DNA of 53,725 nucleotides from Gracilimonas tropica DSM 19535 (GTDB lineage: Bacteria > Bacteroidota > Rhodothermia > Balneolales > Balneolaceae): NCBI RefSeq assembly GCF_000375425.1, contig NZ_AQXG01000011.1:1-53725 (forward strand). The letters run 5' to 3'. The notes beneath the pieces are model-generated. The model was not told the DNA's origin. It did not search any database and was given only the letters and a program-made list of their open reading frames with translations. The stretch's first letter is position 1; every line of letters begins with the position of its first letter. Position numbers and translations under genes: made by a program. This document shows, in pieces, positions 1 to 10,157 of this stretch.

Positions 1-173
1 TTACAAGTAACTATACTGATTATAAGTTTTCTTTCTACTCTAAAATTTTAGACAATTCACCAGCTATCGTTTCTCCTGATCTTGTTTTTAAAAAATTTGG
101 AGGAATAAAAAACTTTGTTGTAGCACATCGAGAGTGTAAAGGTTATTTTGGGGAAGATGATTTTAAATTCTGA
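1..173 (+). CDS. 3' end of an unidentified protein (partial)
   Basis: An open frame enters from the left edge (codons from base 3) and stops at TGA 171-173, giving 56 residues. The composition is protein-like, with aromatic and charged residues and a tail ending GEDDFKF, and no stop interrupts it. The start lies outside the window. I do not recognise a family; the frame could still be chance, but it ends just before a palindromic repeat, as a real gene end often does. Confidence 0.5.
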   Translation, partial: TSNYTDYKFSFYSKILDNSPAIVSPDLVFKKFGGIKNFVVAHRECKGYFGEDDFKF

Positions 174-185
174 GGCCTTGGCCCG

Positions 186-277
186 AACGCTGCGAGGTCT
201 TGAGGACGCTCGCAGGTTCTACATCTTTACTTAATTCCGCAAGCAACCTCGCAGCGTCCGAAGGTCCTGCGAGCGTT
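186..277. repeat. GC-rich palindromic interspersed-type repeat
   Basis: Two 33-nt arms (186-218 and 245-277) face each other around a 26-nt AT-rich loop. Each arm contains two related 11-mers, ACGCTGCGAGG and ACGCTCGCAGG, in the order that makes the arms inverted copies except that GCGAGG and CGCAGG are exchanged. It lies between two genes and is clearly GC-richer than its flanks. This resembles the short palindromic repeats dispersed in Bacteroidota-group genomes. No transposase is next to it. Confidence 0.75.
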
Positions 278-344
278 GCGAAATGATGGTTGAAATGGAC
301 TGCCCTCCATTCTACTTTGCTAAAAATTCAAACATTTAAGCACT

Positions 345-1121
345 ATGGATTTAAAACTTACCGATCAGCGATTTGTAGTATGCGGAGCTTCAAGCGGTTT
401 TGGGGAAGCTATTGCCCGGCAGCTTTTACAGGAAGGCGCTCATGTTGTTTTAGTGGCAAGGCGCGGAGATCTGCTTCGGGATAAATTTTCCCATTTCGAA
501 AATAAAACCGAGATCATTGAAGGAAGCCTAATCTACGGTGAAACGCTGGACAAAATCGAAGAATCAGTTCTAGCCAAAGAAACGCATGGAATTGTTTTTA
601 ATGCCGGAGGGCCTCCAACGGGAACGCCTCTCGAAACAAATATGGATGACTGGGATGCAGCCTGGAAATTGGTGATGCGCTGGAAAGTGGACCTTGCAAT
701 ACGTTTGGCTCCCTATTTCAGAGATAAAGCGTATGGCAGGATGTTATTTATCGAAAGTCAGTCGGTGAAGCAGCCGCTGCCTTCACTCTCACTAAGCAAT
801 AGCTTTCGGGCCGGTGTAGTTGGCTTTGCAAAATCGCTGGCACTGGAAGTTGCCAAATCCGGAGTAACGGTAAACGTACTTGCCCCCGGTTCACATGAAA
901 CTCCAGCCATTGAAAGGGTGATCGAAAAGAACAAAGCTTCGCTCAAAATCAGCTTTGAGGAAACAAAGAAAAAAATGGAAGAGAATATTCCTGTGGGCAG
1001 AATGGGCAAAGCAGAGGAGATCGCCTCACTCTCAGCTTGGTTACTTTCGCCCCATGCCGGTTATGTAACAGGACAAACCATAAGTCACGATGGAGGGAGC
1101 ATCAAAGGATTGTTTGGATAA
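345..1121 (+). CDS. SDR-family oxidoreductase-like protein
   Basis: Short-chain dehydrogenase/reductase fold, 258 aa, a normal length. The N-terminal Rossmann motif GASSGFG (about residues 14-20) and NAGG (about 85-88) mark an NAD(P)-binding enzyme; the C-terminal VNVLAPG and YVTGQTISHDGG are standard for the family. The usual YxxxK catalytic pair is not present: the aligned segment reads SNSFRAG, giving Ser and Arg. A variant SDR subfamily with LSN..R at this place exists, so the protein may be an atypical reductase and not a dead one. Substrate unknown. Monocistronic; a hairpin terminator follows directly. Confidence 0.88.
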   Translation: MDLKLTDQRFVVCGASSGFGEAIARQLLQEGAHVVLVARRGDLLRDKFSHFENKTEIIEGSLIYGETLDKIEESVLAKETHGIVFNAGGPPTGTPLETNMDDWDAAWKLVMRWKVDLAIRLAPYFRDKAYGRMLFIESQSVKQPLPSLSLSNSFRAGVVGFAKSLALEVAKSGVTVNVLAPGSHETPAIERVIEKNKASLKISFEETKKKMEENIPVGRMGKAEEIASLSAWLLSPHAGYVTGQTISHDGGSIKGLFG

Positions 1122-1155
1122 AAAAAGAGGGAGCCTCAGACTCCCCCTTTTTATT
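1121..1155. terminator. Bidirectional terminator between convergent genes
   Basis: Stem AAAAAGAGGGAG / CTCCCCCTTTTT around a short loop, with an A-run on the left and a T-run on the right, so it can end transcripts of the SDR gene (plus) and the carbonic anhydrase gene (minus). Confidence 0.8.
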
Positions 1156-1191
1156 TTTTGCTACTTACTTAGCCTTTTTCATTTTTAACTC

Positions 1192-1914
1192 TCACTCCAG
1201 GAAAGTCACCTTTCCGGTGTCTAAATCGTAGAAAGCACCCGCAATCACAACTTCTCCGTTACGCTCTAATTCAGCGATGATCGGGCTGTTTTTACGCATT
1301 TCTGCAATTGTATTGACCACGTTGTTATTAACCACTTCGGTTACATAGTCATTATTTGCAGTTGAACGATCGCCCTGGTAACCGGCTGTCATCTCGATTG
1401 CCGGCTCAATTTTATCGAGCATGGCCGTGATGTTCCCCATTTCAACACCATCGATCGCTGCTTTTACAGCACCGCAAGCTTCGTGGCCCATAATCACTAC
1501 TACTTTTGAGCCCGCTACAGCCGTTGCAAACTCAGAACTACCGAGGATATCTTCGTTCACAAAATTGCCGGCTACCCGGGCTACAAAAATATCTCCGACA
1601 CCTTTGTCGAAGACATTCTCAACAGGAACGCGACTATCCACACAGGAAATGATGATCGCTTCAGGATACTGTCCTTTGGCCGTGGCCTTTACCTGTGCCT
1701 GATAATCCCGAGGAGTAAGATTGTTATTTACATATCGCTCATTACCTTCTTTTAATCCCTGAATGATTGCTTGGGGAGTTAGTGCTGCTTGATCATCCTG
1801 AGTAATAACATCAGAGGATAGATCCGTTTTATTTTGTTGTGCATCTTGTGCCACGCATGCGGTAAAGATTGCTACAGAAAAAACTAAGGTGAATAAATTT
1901 TTAATTGCTTTCAT
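1192..1914 (-). CDS. Exported beta-class carbonic anhydrase
   Basis: Reversible hydration of CO2 to bicarbonate. The 240-aa protein has the beta-class zinc site: CVDSRVP (Cys91 with the Asp93/Arg95 dyad) and HEACGA (His144, Cys147). The first 20 residues form a signal peptide ending in a lipobox-like FTAC, so it is probably a lipoprotein or periplasmic enzyme, unlike the typical cytosolic beta enzyme. It is flanked by its own hairpin terminator downstream and an intergenic region of about 170 bp upstream. A role in periplasmic pH or bicarbonate supply is inference. Confidence 0.93.
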   Translation of the reverse strand: MKAIKNLFTLVFSVAIFTACVAQDAQQNKTDLSSDVITQDDQAALTPQAIIQGLKEGNERYVNNNLTPRDYQAQVKATAKGQYPEAIIISCVDSRVPVENVFDKGVGDIFVARVAGNFVNEDILGSSEFATAVAGSKVVVIMGHEACGAVKAAIDGVEMGNITAMLDKIEPAIEMTAGYQGDRSTANNDYVTEVVNNNVVNTIAEMRKNSPIIAELERNGEVVIAGAFYDLDTGKVTFLE

Positions 1915-1958
1915 TTGTTTACATGATCTAAGATTAATTTGGTTAGATTAATGCCATC

Positions 1959-1983
1959 AAAAGGTCATGTGCCCTTACCTTTT
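1959..1983 (-). terminator. Probable terminator downstream of the 2084-2383 gene
   Basis: Inverted repeat AAAAGGT / ACCTTTT with an 11-nt loop; on the minus strand it ends in a short T-run. The position, after the small minus-strand gene and before the carbonic anhydrase gene, fits a weak intrinsic terminator. Confidence 0.4.
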
Positions 1984-2083
1984 TTCGATAGAAGATTAGC
2001 TTTAGGATGTAATTCGGTCTCAACAAGACGTACTTATTCCACAGACTTATTTCTTACAAAGATGACATGAATTACAGGCGGGC

Positions 2084-2383
2084 TTAGATCATGTCGGGCG
2101 GTGGCGTAGCTACTGACGGAACATATAGGTTCCGGGAGATCATGCAGGAATTCTTCACATTCATTGTAGGTGGTAAAAAGACAGGTTCAGAATCATCGTG
2201 CTCAATCTCGTCTTCACTGCCATGTTCTTCTATAGCATCCGGTACAGGCACCGAAGTAGTTGACGCAACGGTTTGAACCGGAGAGGGCGGAATGAGCCAA
2301 TCAAATTCATGCATCACAGAAAAAGCCAAGAACAATAAAATTGCTCCTGAAACTGTGGCGATATTTTTAGGTGTTTTTTTCAT
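2084..2383 (-). CDS. Small membrane-anchored or secreted protein, unidentified
   Basis: 99 residues. Residues about 7-25 are hydrophobic (signal anchor or signal peptide), followed by a Ser/Thr/Pro- and acid-rich middle part (EEHGSEDEIEHDDSEP) and a Pro-rich tail. The ATG start and a possible downstream hairpin support a real gene. The composition resembles small heavy-metal-resistance-associated or periplasmic linker proteins, but no family can be named. A shorter open frame on the opposite strand has no such features. Confidence 0.55.
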   Translation of the reverse strand: MKKTPKNIATVSGAILLFLAFSVMHEFDWLIPPSPVQTVASTTSVPVPDAIEEHGSEDEIEHDDSEPVFLPPTMNVKNSCMISRNLYVPSVATPPPDMI

Positions 2384-2539
2384 GATCTCAATGATTGCCG
2401 AATTAACGGAACTTTAAGTTCGGGAGTTCCGAGTTTTTGAAAATTTTTTCTTCTTATAACCCATTGCCTTGGAACGCCTTTCCAACCTATTACTGTTGTT
2501 CTCTGCTGAATAAACAAAATTAAAATCCAATTCCGGATC

Positions 2540-4909
2540 ATGAAGCTTCATTGGCTATTCATCTCTTTTTTATTGTTAGGAATTCAATCTTCCATTTTCG
2601 CGCAATCAACCGGAACCATTACCGGAAAAGTAACGGACGCCAAGACAGGCGAGCCGCTGATCGGTGCTACTGTCATTCTCGAAGGGACGAATCTTGGTGC
2701 TGCTACAAATAGTGAAGGCCGTTACGTCATTAACAACATTCCTACAAAAACCTATAACGTGAAAGCTTCTTTTATAGGATTTGTAGAGCAAACCAAATTC
2801 AACGTGGTTGTTCGTTCCGAAGGGAATATTGATCTAAATTTTGAACTTCAGGAGCAAATTAGCGAGTTGGACGAGATCAACATCACCCCAAACCCGTTTG
2901 CCAAAGAAGAGGTTACGCCGCTTTCCATTCAAAAATTCAGCCAGGAGGAAATCGCTGCATATCCCGGTGGAAATAACGACATCGCAAAAGTGGTACAATC
3001 GCTACCGGGGGTTTCCGGATCGGTAGGCGGGTTCAGGAATGATGTGATCATCCGCGGCGGAGCTCCTAATGAGAATGTCTACTATCTGGATGGCATACCG
3101 ATCCCAAACATCAATCACTTTTCAACCCAGGGGAGTGCAGGTGGCCCCGTTGGCTTGCTCAATGTTTCCTTTTTTGAGGGCGTATCTCTCACCGCCAGCT
3201 CTTTTGACGCAGAATATGAGAATGTACTTTCCGGTGTGCTCCAATTCAATCAGCGAAACGGAAACGACCGGGAATTTACAGGAAATTTGAGAGTAAGCTC
3301 CAGCGAAGCTGCTTTAACGGTGGAAGGGCCGCTTTTTAAAGGAAATAATGAGGAATCCAATACCACTTATATCGCTTCTGTTCGTCGCTCCTATCTTCAG
3401 CTTTTGTTCCAGGTAATCGGCTTGCCTTTTTTGCCGGATTACTGGGATTATCAGTATAAAGTAAATCACCGGATCGACGATAATAATCGCATTTATATAA
3501 CCGGAGTGGGTTCCATAGACGATCTTGCTATCAATGATCTAGACGAATTTGATCCCGAACAGGAAGCCATTCAAAATCAGATTCCCGTGATCCGTCAAAA
3601 CAGTAACACAGTGGGTATTGGCTGGCGCCGTCAGTTCAATGATAATTCCGGATTTATGGAAACGGTTCTCAGTAATAACACGCTTGGGAATTCTTTTTAC
3701 CGCTACGATGATAATGTGAATGAAACCGGGCTATTCTTCAAAAATGAATCCCGCGAAACCGAAACGCATCTGCGTTATCACGCCACAAAATTCCTTGGAA
3801 ATTGGACTCTTTCCGGAGGCATGAATCTGATCAATGCAGATTATTCAAATTCAACGGAAGATCTCGTAAACAACCGAAATTTTGATACCGACTTGAATTT
3901 TTTCCGATATGGGATCTTTGCTCAATCTTCGGCGAATTTTTATAATGACCGCATCGGTATCTCTTTCGGACTCCGGGCAGATGGAAATACCTTTACGGAC
4001 AGCGGTAACGAGATCTACCGAACTTTGAGTCCTCGGGCTTCCTTCTCCTACGCTTTAACTGAAAATCAAAAATGGACTTTTAACGCCTCTTTGGGGCGGT
4101 ATTACAAGATATTACCCTATACAACACTTGGTTTTCAGAACAGCTCGGGAGATTTTCCCAATTCAGCTTCCGCATATATTCAAAGCGATCATGCCGTAGC
4201 CGGCATCGAATATTTGTTAAACGATCGCGCCCGAATATCTGCCGAAGGTTTTTACAAGTGGTATGATGATTACCCCATTTCTAAAACCGATAGTGTTTCA
4301 TTAGCTAACAAAGGCGGCGGGTTTGAGGTTTTCGGGAGCGAGCCGATCGTGAGTTCCGGAAATGGCAGAACCTACGGTTTAGAATTGCTCTATCAACAAA
4401 AATTTACCGGAAAGTTTTATGGAGTAGCTGCTTTTACGTTCTATAAAAGTGAATTCACCAATCTTTTTGGGAACGACTACAAACCGGCTGTTTGGGATAA
4501 TGGCGTATTGATCTCATTACTTGGCGGGTATAAATTCGGTGATAACTGGGAAGTAAGTTCCCGCTATCGGTTCCTTGGAAAAGCTCCTTACCCGCCGGTA
4601 GACCAAGACAAAACGCTCGAAAATTATCCGGCTGTATTTTTTGATTATGAAGAATTGGGATCAGTTCGTCTTGATCCCTTAAGCCAACTGGATATTCGCA
4701 TTGATAAAAAATTTAATTTTGAAAACCTGAGCCTGGATGTGTACCTGGAAATCCAAAATGTGTTGGCACAATCTAATCCTTCCGAACCACGGTATGGTTT
4801 AGATAGAAATGAAAACGGAGAAATCGTCACCCCAAGAAGTTTGGTACGGGTAAATGCAACCGACAGTGGAGAAGTGCTGCCATCTATCGGACTTGTGCTG
4901 AATTTTTGA
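2540..4909 (+). CDS. TonB-dependent outer-membrane receptor
   Basis: 789 aa. Signal peptide MKLHWLFISFLLLG... cleaved after FAQ (about residue 22), a carboxypeptidase-D-like regulatory domain (about 25-110, with TGEPLIGATV), a TonB plug (about 130-235, with NDVIIRGG and YYLDGIPIPN) and a beta-barrel ending in aromatic Phe (LVLNF), typical of outer-membrane insertion. It has no SusD partner beside it, so glycan uptake of the SusCD kind is unlikely; the substrate could be a siderophore, vitamin or peptide. Single-gene transcription unit. Confidence 0.93.
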   Translation: MKLHWLFISFLLLGIQSSIFAQSTGTITGKVTDAKTGEPLIGATVILEGTNLGAATNSEGRYVINNIPTKTYNVKASFIGFVEQTKFNVVVRSEGNIDLNFELQEQISELDEINITPNPFAKEEVTPLSIQKFSQEEIAAYPGGNNDIAKVVQSLPGVSGSVGGFRNDVIIRGGAPNENVYYLDGIPIPNINHFSTQGSAGGPVGLLNVSFFEGVSLTASSFDAEYENVLSGVLQFNQRNGNDREFTGNLRVSSSEAALTVEGPLFKGNNEESNTTYIASVRRSYLQLLFQVIGLPFLPDYWDYQYKVNHRIDDNNRIYITGVGSIDDLAINDLDEFDPEQEAIQNQIPVIRQNSNTVGIGWRRQFNDNSGFMETVLSNNTLGNSFYRYDDNVNETGLFFKNESRETETHLRYHATKFLGNWTLSGGMNLINADYSNSTEDLVNNRNFDTDLNFFRYGIFAQSSANFYNDRIGISFGLRADGNTFTDSGNEIYRTLSPRASFSYALTENQKWTFNASLGRYYKILPYTTLGFQNSSGDFPNSASAYIQSDHAVAGIEYLLNDRARISAEGFYKWYDDYPISKTDSVSLANKGGGFEVFGSEPIVSSGNGRTYGLELLYQQKFTGKFYGVAAFTFYKSEFTNLFGNDYKPAVWDNGVLISLLGGYKFGDNWEVSSRYRFLGKAPYPPVDQDKTLENYPAVFFDYEELGSVRLDPLSQLDIRIDKKFNFENLSLDVYLEIQNVLAQSNPSEPRYGLDRNENGEIVTPRSLVRVNATDSGEVLPSIGLVLNF

Positions 4910-5064
4910 TTAGCCAATACCACCTAATTTCTTTTTGGGATCTTGGTGCAGCCACAGGGCTTCAAGTACGTTTGATGAACTAAGGCGTCCACATTTTCAA
5001 ATAAATCTATCAGACGGGATATCCCTCAGATGGATCTTTGACAAGATTTTGTATCGAAATCACA

Positions 5065-6075
5065 TCAATTAAGCACCGTGAAATAAGCCACGGCTTTGGG
5101 TTGAAAGCTGCGAAGCTTCAGCTCATACTCATTGGCAATCAGCTCAATATCCGGTGTTACAAATCCTGTTTCATCTTCCACGATCTTGGAGTAAGGAACA
5201 TAGACATCATAAGGTTGAATTTTCTCAACATTGGCATATTGCTCGATGGGAACATCAAATTTAATGGTAACTGAAGATGGGTTGTAATTCACGTTTTGTC
5301 CGCGTGGCAATCCTCTTGTTCTGATGTAAACCGTGGTCTCGCCTTCCGTAAACTCCGAAACATTGGCTTCAAAACGGATCTGCTGTTCTGACAGTTCTAT
5401 AACTCCCTCCGATCCTTCCAGTTCAAGAGTAGTACTGATATCGTTTCTTATATCTGATAAACGCAGCGTGTCTTTTACTTCCCACTGTTCTATACCTGCG
5501 ATCTTGGATTCAGCTCCCGTCACAGTAATGCTATCCGGACTGTAGCTGGGTTCGCCTACCAGTCCATATCGGTTCTGAAACTGCAGGTTAGTATTGATCT
5601 TAACGGGTACTTTTTTTGAGATCTTCGGTTCCAGGTTTACCGAAAGGATAAGCGGCTGAACTTTCGCGATATCAACTTCCTGCAAATAACTTAACCGCTG
5701 TCTTACCTGATCGAACATATTCACCTCAGATTCTTCAATATTGATCACAACCGTGGGCGGATCATTATAAAGATTGAGCAATTGCCAGCCATCTCCCGAT
5801 ATGCTGACCTGCACAAATTCAGGGAGGTCTTCGGTAAGCGCCATATCCTCCGGAATATTTCCGGGTTCAACAGGAACGTTTAAAGTAAGGTTGAAGCTTC
5901 CGCCGAGGTTAACGATAAACCACAACGATATGGCCATAATATAAGCGCCTATAAAAACGATGATCTTTTCGCGGCGCAGAAAACGTGCGTCATCTTCATC
6001 CGCTCCGGGTTTGGTTCCGGGCCGGACAAAATTTTTTATGCGTGTTATAATTTCATGTTCTTTGATCTCAGCCAT
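5065..6075 (-). CDS. YbbR-like domain protein
   Basis: 336 aa. After a charged cytosolic N-terminus comes one membrane helix (about residues 35-57, IIVFIGAYIMAISLWFIV), then an extracytoplasmic region of repeated beta-rich units with YbbR character (SITVTGAESKI is the usual repeat motif; also VSISGDG). YbbR repeats occur in CdaR, a regulator of the diadenylate cyclase CdaA, but no cdaA is visible here, so that link is only by family. It lies 34 bp downstream of the DciA-like gene and probably shares its operon with recF. Confidence 0.8.
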   Translation of the reverse strand: MAEIKEHEIITRIKNFVRPGTKPGADEDDARFLRREKIIVFIGAYIMAISLWFIVNLGGSFNLTLNVPVEPGNIPEDMALTEDLPEFVQVSISGDGWQLLNLYNDPPTVVINIEESEVNMFDQVRQRLSYLQEVDIAKVQPLILSVNLEPKISKKVPVKINTNLQFQNRYGLVGEPSYSPDSITVTGAESKIAGIEQWEVKDTLRLSDIRNDISTTLELEGSEGVIELSEQQIRFEANVSEFTEGETTVYIRTRGLPRGQNVNYNPSSVTIKFDVPIEQYANVEKIQPYDVYVPYSKIVEDETGFVTPDIELIANEYELKLRSFQPKAVAYFTVLN

Positions 6076-6109
6076 GGGCGAATATAGATGCAGGATTCTG
6101 GTTAATCAA

Positions 6110-6403
6110 CTAAATGCGCACAATGATATCAGAAATTACATCGCCTTTTACTTTATCGTTCAGGCGCTTTGCTATACTGAATCTGTTGGCGTGAATTTCA
6201 GCCCGCCACGAAGGATGTTTTACTTTCATGGCCAATTTTGTTCCTTCAAAATGCAGATCCTCTACTTCCGAAGCCATCCGTTTGCCCACTACTTCCTCAA
6301 AAGCAGACAAGATCATTCCCTGCTTTAACTTTCGCTTTTGAGGAAATTTTTCAATGAATTCCTCTAAAACTGAACTCAGTGATTTTGGGGTATCAAATCT
6401 CAT
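6110..6403 (-). CDS. DUF721/DciA-like protein
   Basis: 97 aa with the DUF721 pattern: N-terminal helices followed by FEEVVGKRMA (about 34-43) and a C-terminal beta-alpha part with hydrophobic strands. DciA proteins help load or stimulate the replicative helicase DnaB in bacteria lacking DnaC/DnaI. Its ATG overlaps the recF stop by 4 nt (ATGA, 6400-6403), implying translational coupling with a DNA replication/repair gene, which supports this role. Short DUF721 proteins without the extended tail are common in this phylum. Confidence 0.82.
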   Translation of the reverse strand: MRFDTPKSLSSVLEEFIEKFPQKRKLKQGMILSAFEEVVGKRMASEVEDLHFEGTKLAMKVKHPSWRAEIHANRFSIAKRLNDKVKGDVISDIIVRI

Positions 6404-7533
6404 TTTTCTATTTCTGTGACATGGCCTTTTTCGACCCGGTAAAAACGATTGTCGCTGCCATCAAATTCTACATAATCCTCGAAAGGAACCGGGTTGGCGG
6501 AAGTTATGAATATTTGACCTTTATGTTGTTGAAGTGCTTCCAGTAAAATCTCTGTTTTGTGCAGATCCAAATCTCCAAACACATCATCCAGCATCAGGAT
6601 CGGCAGGTCGTCCAGTTCATCGGAATAATAATGCAACTGGGCCATTTTCAATGAAAGGGCAAACAGGCGATGCTGACCTTGTGACCCATATTTTCGAAGC
6701 TCAAAATCATCAAGATAAAACACAACCTCATCCCGGTGCGGGCCAACTGTGGTTATCTCACGCTCAATTTCTTTTGCCTGAACTTTTTCAAGTTCTTCGT
6801 AATATACCTGCTCGATCTCTTTTTCATTACCTGAAGGCTCACAAAAAGTCTGATATTCAAGGTTCGTGGTGAGATCCATTCCCGAGATCATGGCATAATC
6901 CTTTTCCAAATAGAATTTTAACTTCTCCAATACTTCATATCGCTTTGCAATGATCCGGGAACCTGCCTCAACCAACTGCACATTCCACGGCTCGAGGTAT
7001 GCTTCTAAAACAGAGGTTGGTCCCCTGAATTCCTGCAACAGTGCATTTCTCTGCTTCCGTACTTTACGATATTCAATCAGGTCCCGAAGATATGCCGGAG
7101 AAATTTGACTGATAAAAGAATCAATAAAACTTCGGCGTTCGGCGGGGCCCTCCAGTGTCAGTTTTTTGTCGTCTGGGGTAAGCGTAACCACCGGAACCAT
7201 TCCGATAAGGTCCGAAAGCCGGTCGAGAGGAGAATCGTTGACAAAGATCTTCTTTCCGTCTCCACGCGAATAGGAACATGAAACATCAAATTCAGAACGA
7301 ATCTGTCCCTCAAAATGGCCTTTTATCATGAAATAACTTTCATCCTGATTCACCACATACATATCGCTGTTGGAAATAAAACTCCGGGACATGCACAAGT
7401 AATGAATCGCATCTATCAGGCTTGTTTTCCCGGAACCATTTGGCCCGGTGATCACATTTAAATGAGGCGCCCAGTCTATCTTGGTCTCAATATGGTTTCG
7501 AAAGTTAAGTAGTTCGGTGTGGGTATTTCGCAT
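6400..7533 (-). CDS. recF: DNA replication and repair protein RecF
   Basis: SMC-like ATPase that with RecO and RecR loads RecA at single-strand gaps. 377 aa, normal length. Walker A GPNGSGKT (30-37), ABC-type signature region YGSQGQHR (282-289) and Walker B ILMLDD (312-317) followed by the D-loop are intact. The initial Met lies directly before the characteristic LNFRNH. First gene of an apparent recF-dciA-ybbR unit; dnaA is about 5 kb away on the other strand. Confidence 0.96.
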   Translation of the reverse strand: MRNTHTELLNFRNHIETKIDWAPHLNVITGPNGSGKTSLIDAIHYLCMSRSFISNSDMYVVNQDESYFMIKGHFEGQIRSEFDVSCSYSRGDGKKIFVNDSPLDRLSDLIGMVPVVTLTPDDKKLTLEGPAERRSFIDSFISQISPAYLRDLIEYRKVRKQRNALLQEFRGPTSVLEAYLEPWNVQLVEAGSRIIAKRYEVLEKLKFYLEKDYAMISGMDLTTNLEYQTFCEPSGNEKEIEQVYYEELEKVQAKEIEREITTVGPHRDEVVFYLDDFELRKYGSQGQHRLFALSLKMAQLHYYSDELDDLPILMLDDVFGDLDLHKTEILLEALQQHKGQIFITSANPVPFEDYVEFDGSDNRFYRVEKGHVTEIEK

Positions 7534-7585
7534 ACGTTACATGGTACACATTCTGTGACTTTTAAGCAGATTCATTTCATAAAAA

Positions 7586-7614
7586 AGAGCCGGCTCCCCT
7601 TAAAAACCGGCTCT
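7586..7614 (-). terminator. Strong hairpin terminator
   Basis: Stem AGAGCCGG / CCGGCTCT with a 13-nt loop; on the minus strand it is followed by six T (7585-7580). It lies 285 nt beyond the enolase terminator, so it is either a second enolase terminator or ends a separate transcript from the intervening region. Confidence 0.75.
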
Positions 7615-7898
7615 GAAAAAAGCTACTATGTGTAGAGTTAGAGCGTTCCCAAACCAATTCCTTACAAAATAATTTCAGAAAGTTTTTGGAAGCCTATAAA
7701 ATCGCCTTTCATTCCGGGTTAGGTGACAACGCAGAGCGTATGTCACCAGGGTTGAGAGAATGATTTTTATTCTACTCTCGCTAAAAACGATCAGCGATGT
7801 TTTTACAACCCCTAAATATAACTCCTCGTTACGCACGCTCTGCGTCGAAGCGAATGAACTCACTCCAAAACCTTAACCAGCAAAAGTAAATCCCAATA
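7615..7898. repeat. Intergenic region with palindromic repeat remnants
   Basis: No convincing gene. It contains GTGAC...GTCAC around AACGCAGAGCGTAT (about 7720-7750) and ACGCACGCTCTGCGTCG followed by AAGCGAAT (about 7833-7857), two facing copies of an ACGCAGAGCGT-type unit. A related but diverged unit (ACGCTCTGAGTTGGAGCGAAT) occurs at about 16569-16589. These look like decayed interspersed palindromes. The open frame inside is repeat-derived and lacks gene-like features. Confidence 0.5.
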
Positions 7899-7931
7899 AA
7901 AAAAAGCCCCTGAAAATTCAGAGGCTTTTTG
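7899..7931 (-). terminator. Enolase transcription terminator
   Basis: Near-perfect stem AAAAAGCCTCTGA / TCAGGGGCTTTTT read on the minus strand, tetranucleotide-type loop, ending in eight T. It begins 28 nt after the enolase stop codon. Confidence 0.85.
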
Positions 7932-7958
7932 AAACTTAATATGAAATTGAGCTCATAC

Positions 7959-9263
<1,305 letters not shown>

Positions 9264-9280
9264 TTAAGTGATTAAGAGCC

Positions 9281-9288
9281 TAAAGGTA
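9281..9288 (-). promoter_or_regulatory. Possible enolase -7 promoter element
   Basis: On the minus strand TACCTTTA matches the phylum's TAnnTTTG -7 element in seven of eight positions, about 36 nt upstream of the chosen enolase start. The -33 element is not clear. Confidence 0.3.
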
Positions 9289-9401
9289 CCACGATTTAAC
9301 ATGTACTTAAAGCCATTTCGTTTGAAGTTTGTTAACTTGTTTGAAGATTTCATTAATACTTCTGAAACTTCAGATTTGTCAACTCAAAAACTCTATTCAT
9401 C

Positions 9402-10112
9402 TTGCAACAAGAGCAACAGCACCCCTGGGTCATTCTTTTTGATATCGACGGAACACTTTTAACCGTAAACAGCAAATACAACCGCAGCCATCTTCGCCGG
9501 ATACTTGATGAGCTTGGGATCAACTACCCGAATATGGAAACCGATTCCTTTTCGGGGCGAACCGATCACGATATTTTCACTTCTTTTTTGGTGAATCATA
9601 AGTTTGATGAGAGCTTGTACAAGGAATTCAAGACCCGGTACCTTGATTATTTGGGGAATGTACTGTTGACTAAAACAGAACAAGTAAAGCGCCACAAACA
9701 TATTGATGAAGCATTGGATTACTTTTTTAGCGGGAATTTCATCTGTGGATTATTGACCGGAAATTATCCGCAAGCAGCCCACATCAAACTAAAAGCCGCA
9801 AACATTCATCGGGATTTTTCTTTTGGAGCATTTGGAGAATTTGAAAAGGATAGGAACAAATTACCCCGATTAGCCCTTCAGGAAGTTGAGCAGAAATATA
9901 ATTTCTCCCCGACAGCTTCCCGTTTTCTTATTTTAGGAGATACTCCAAGAGACATTGAATGCGCCAAAAGCGCCGGCATGAAATGCGTTGCAGTTACCAC
10001 CGGCAAATATGAAAGGGAAGAACTGGAAGCTCACGGGCCCGACCTTGTTATTGACGATCTTAGCGAACCTGAAAAGTGGTTCAACGAAATCACAAAGAAT
10101 GGAAAAGCTTAG
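9402..10112 (+). CDS. HAD-superfamily phosphatase (phosphoglycolate-phosphatase-like)
   Basis: 236 aa HAD hydrolase. Motif I DIDGTLLT (about residues 14-21), a helical cap with SGRTDHD, motif II LLTGNY, a conserved Lys region and motif III/IV LGDTPRDIECAKSAG are in order. The overall form fits subfamily IA, which includes phosphoglycolate phosphatase, but the substrate cannot be read from the sequence. The start is TTG (MQQEQQHPWV); no ATG lies before the catalytic motif. Transcribed divergently from enolase. Confidence 0.88.
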   Translation: MQQEQQHPWVILFDIDGTLLTVNSKYNRSHLRRILDELGINYPNMETDSFSGRTDHDIFTSFLVNHKFDESLYKEFKTRYLDYLGNVLLTKTEQVKRHKHIDEALDYFFSGNFICGLLTGNYPQAAHIKLKAANIHRDFSFGAFGEFEKDRNKLPRLALQEVEQKYNFSPTASRFLILGDTPRDIECAKSAGMKCVAVTTGKYEREELEAHGPDLVIDDLSEPEKWFNEITKNGKA

Positions 10113-10157
10113 TCTTTCTTGAACCGGAACCCACAACACGAATCCCGGAACTTTTTC

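Noticed and set aside
7675-7863. A 62-codon minus-strand open frame between enolase and recF
   Set aside because: It is made largely from palindromic repeat sequence, has no coding features and lies between terminators.
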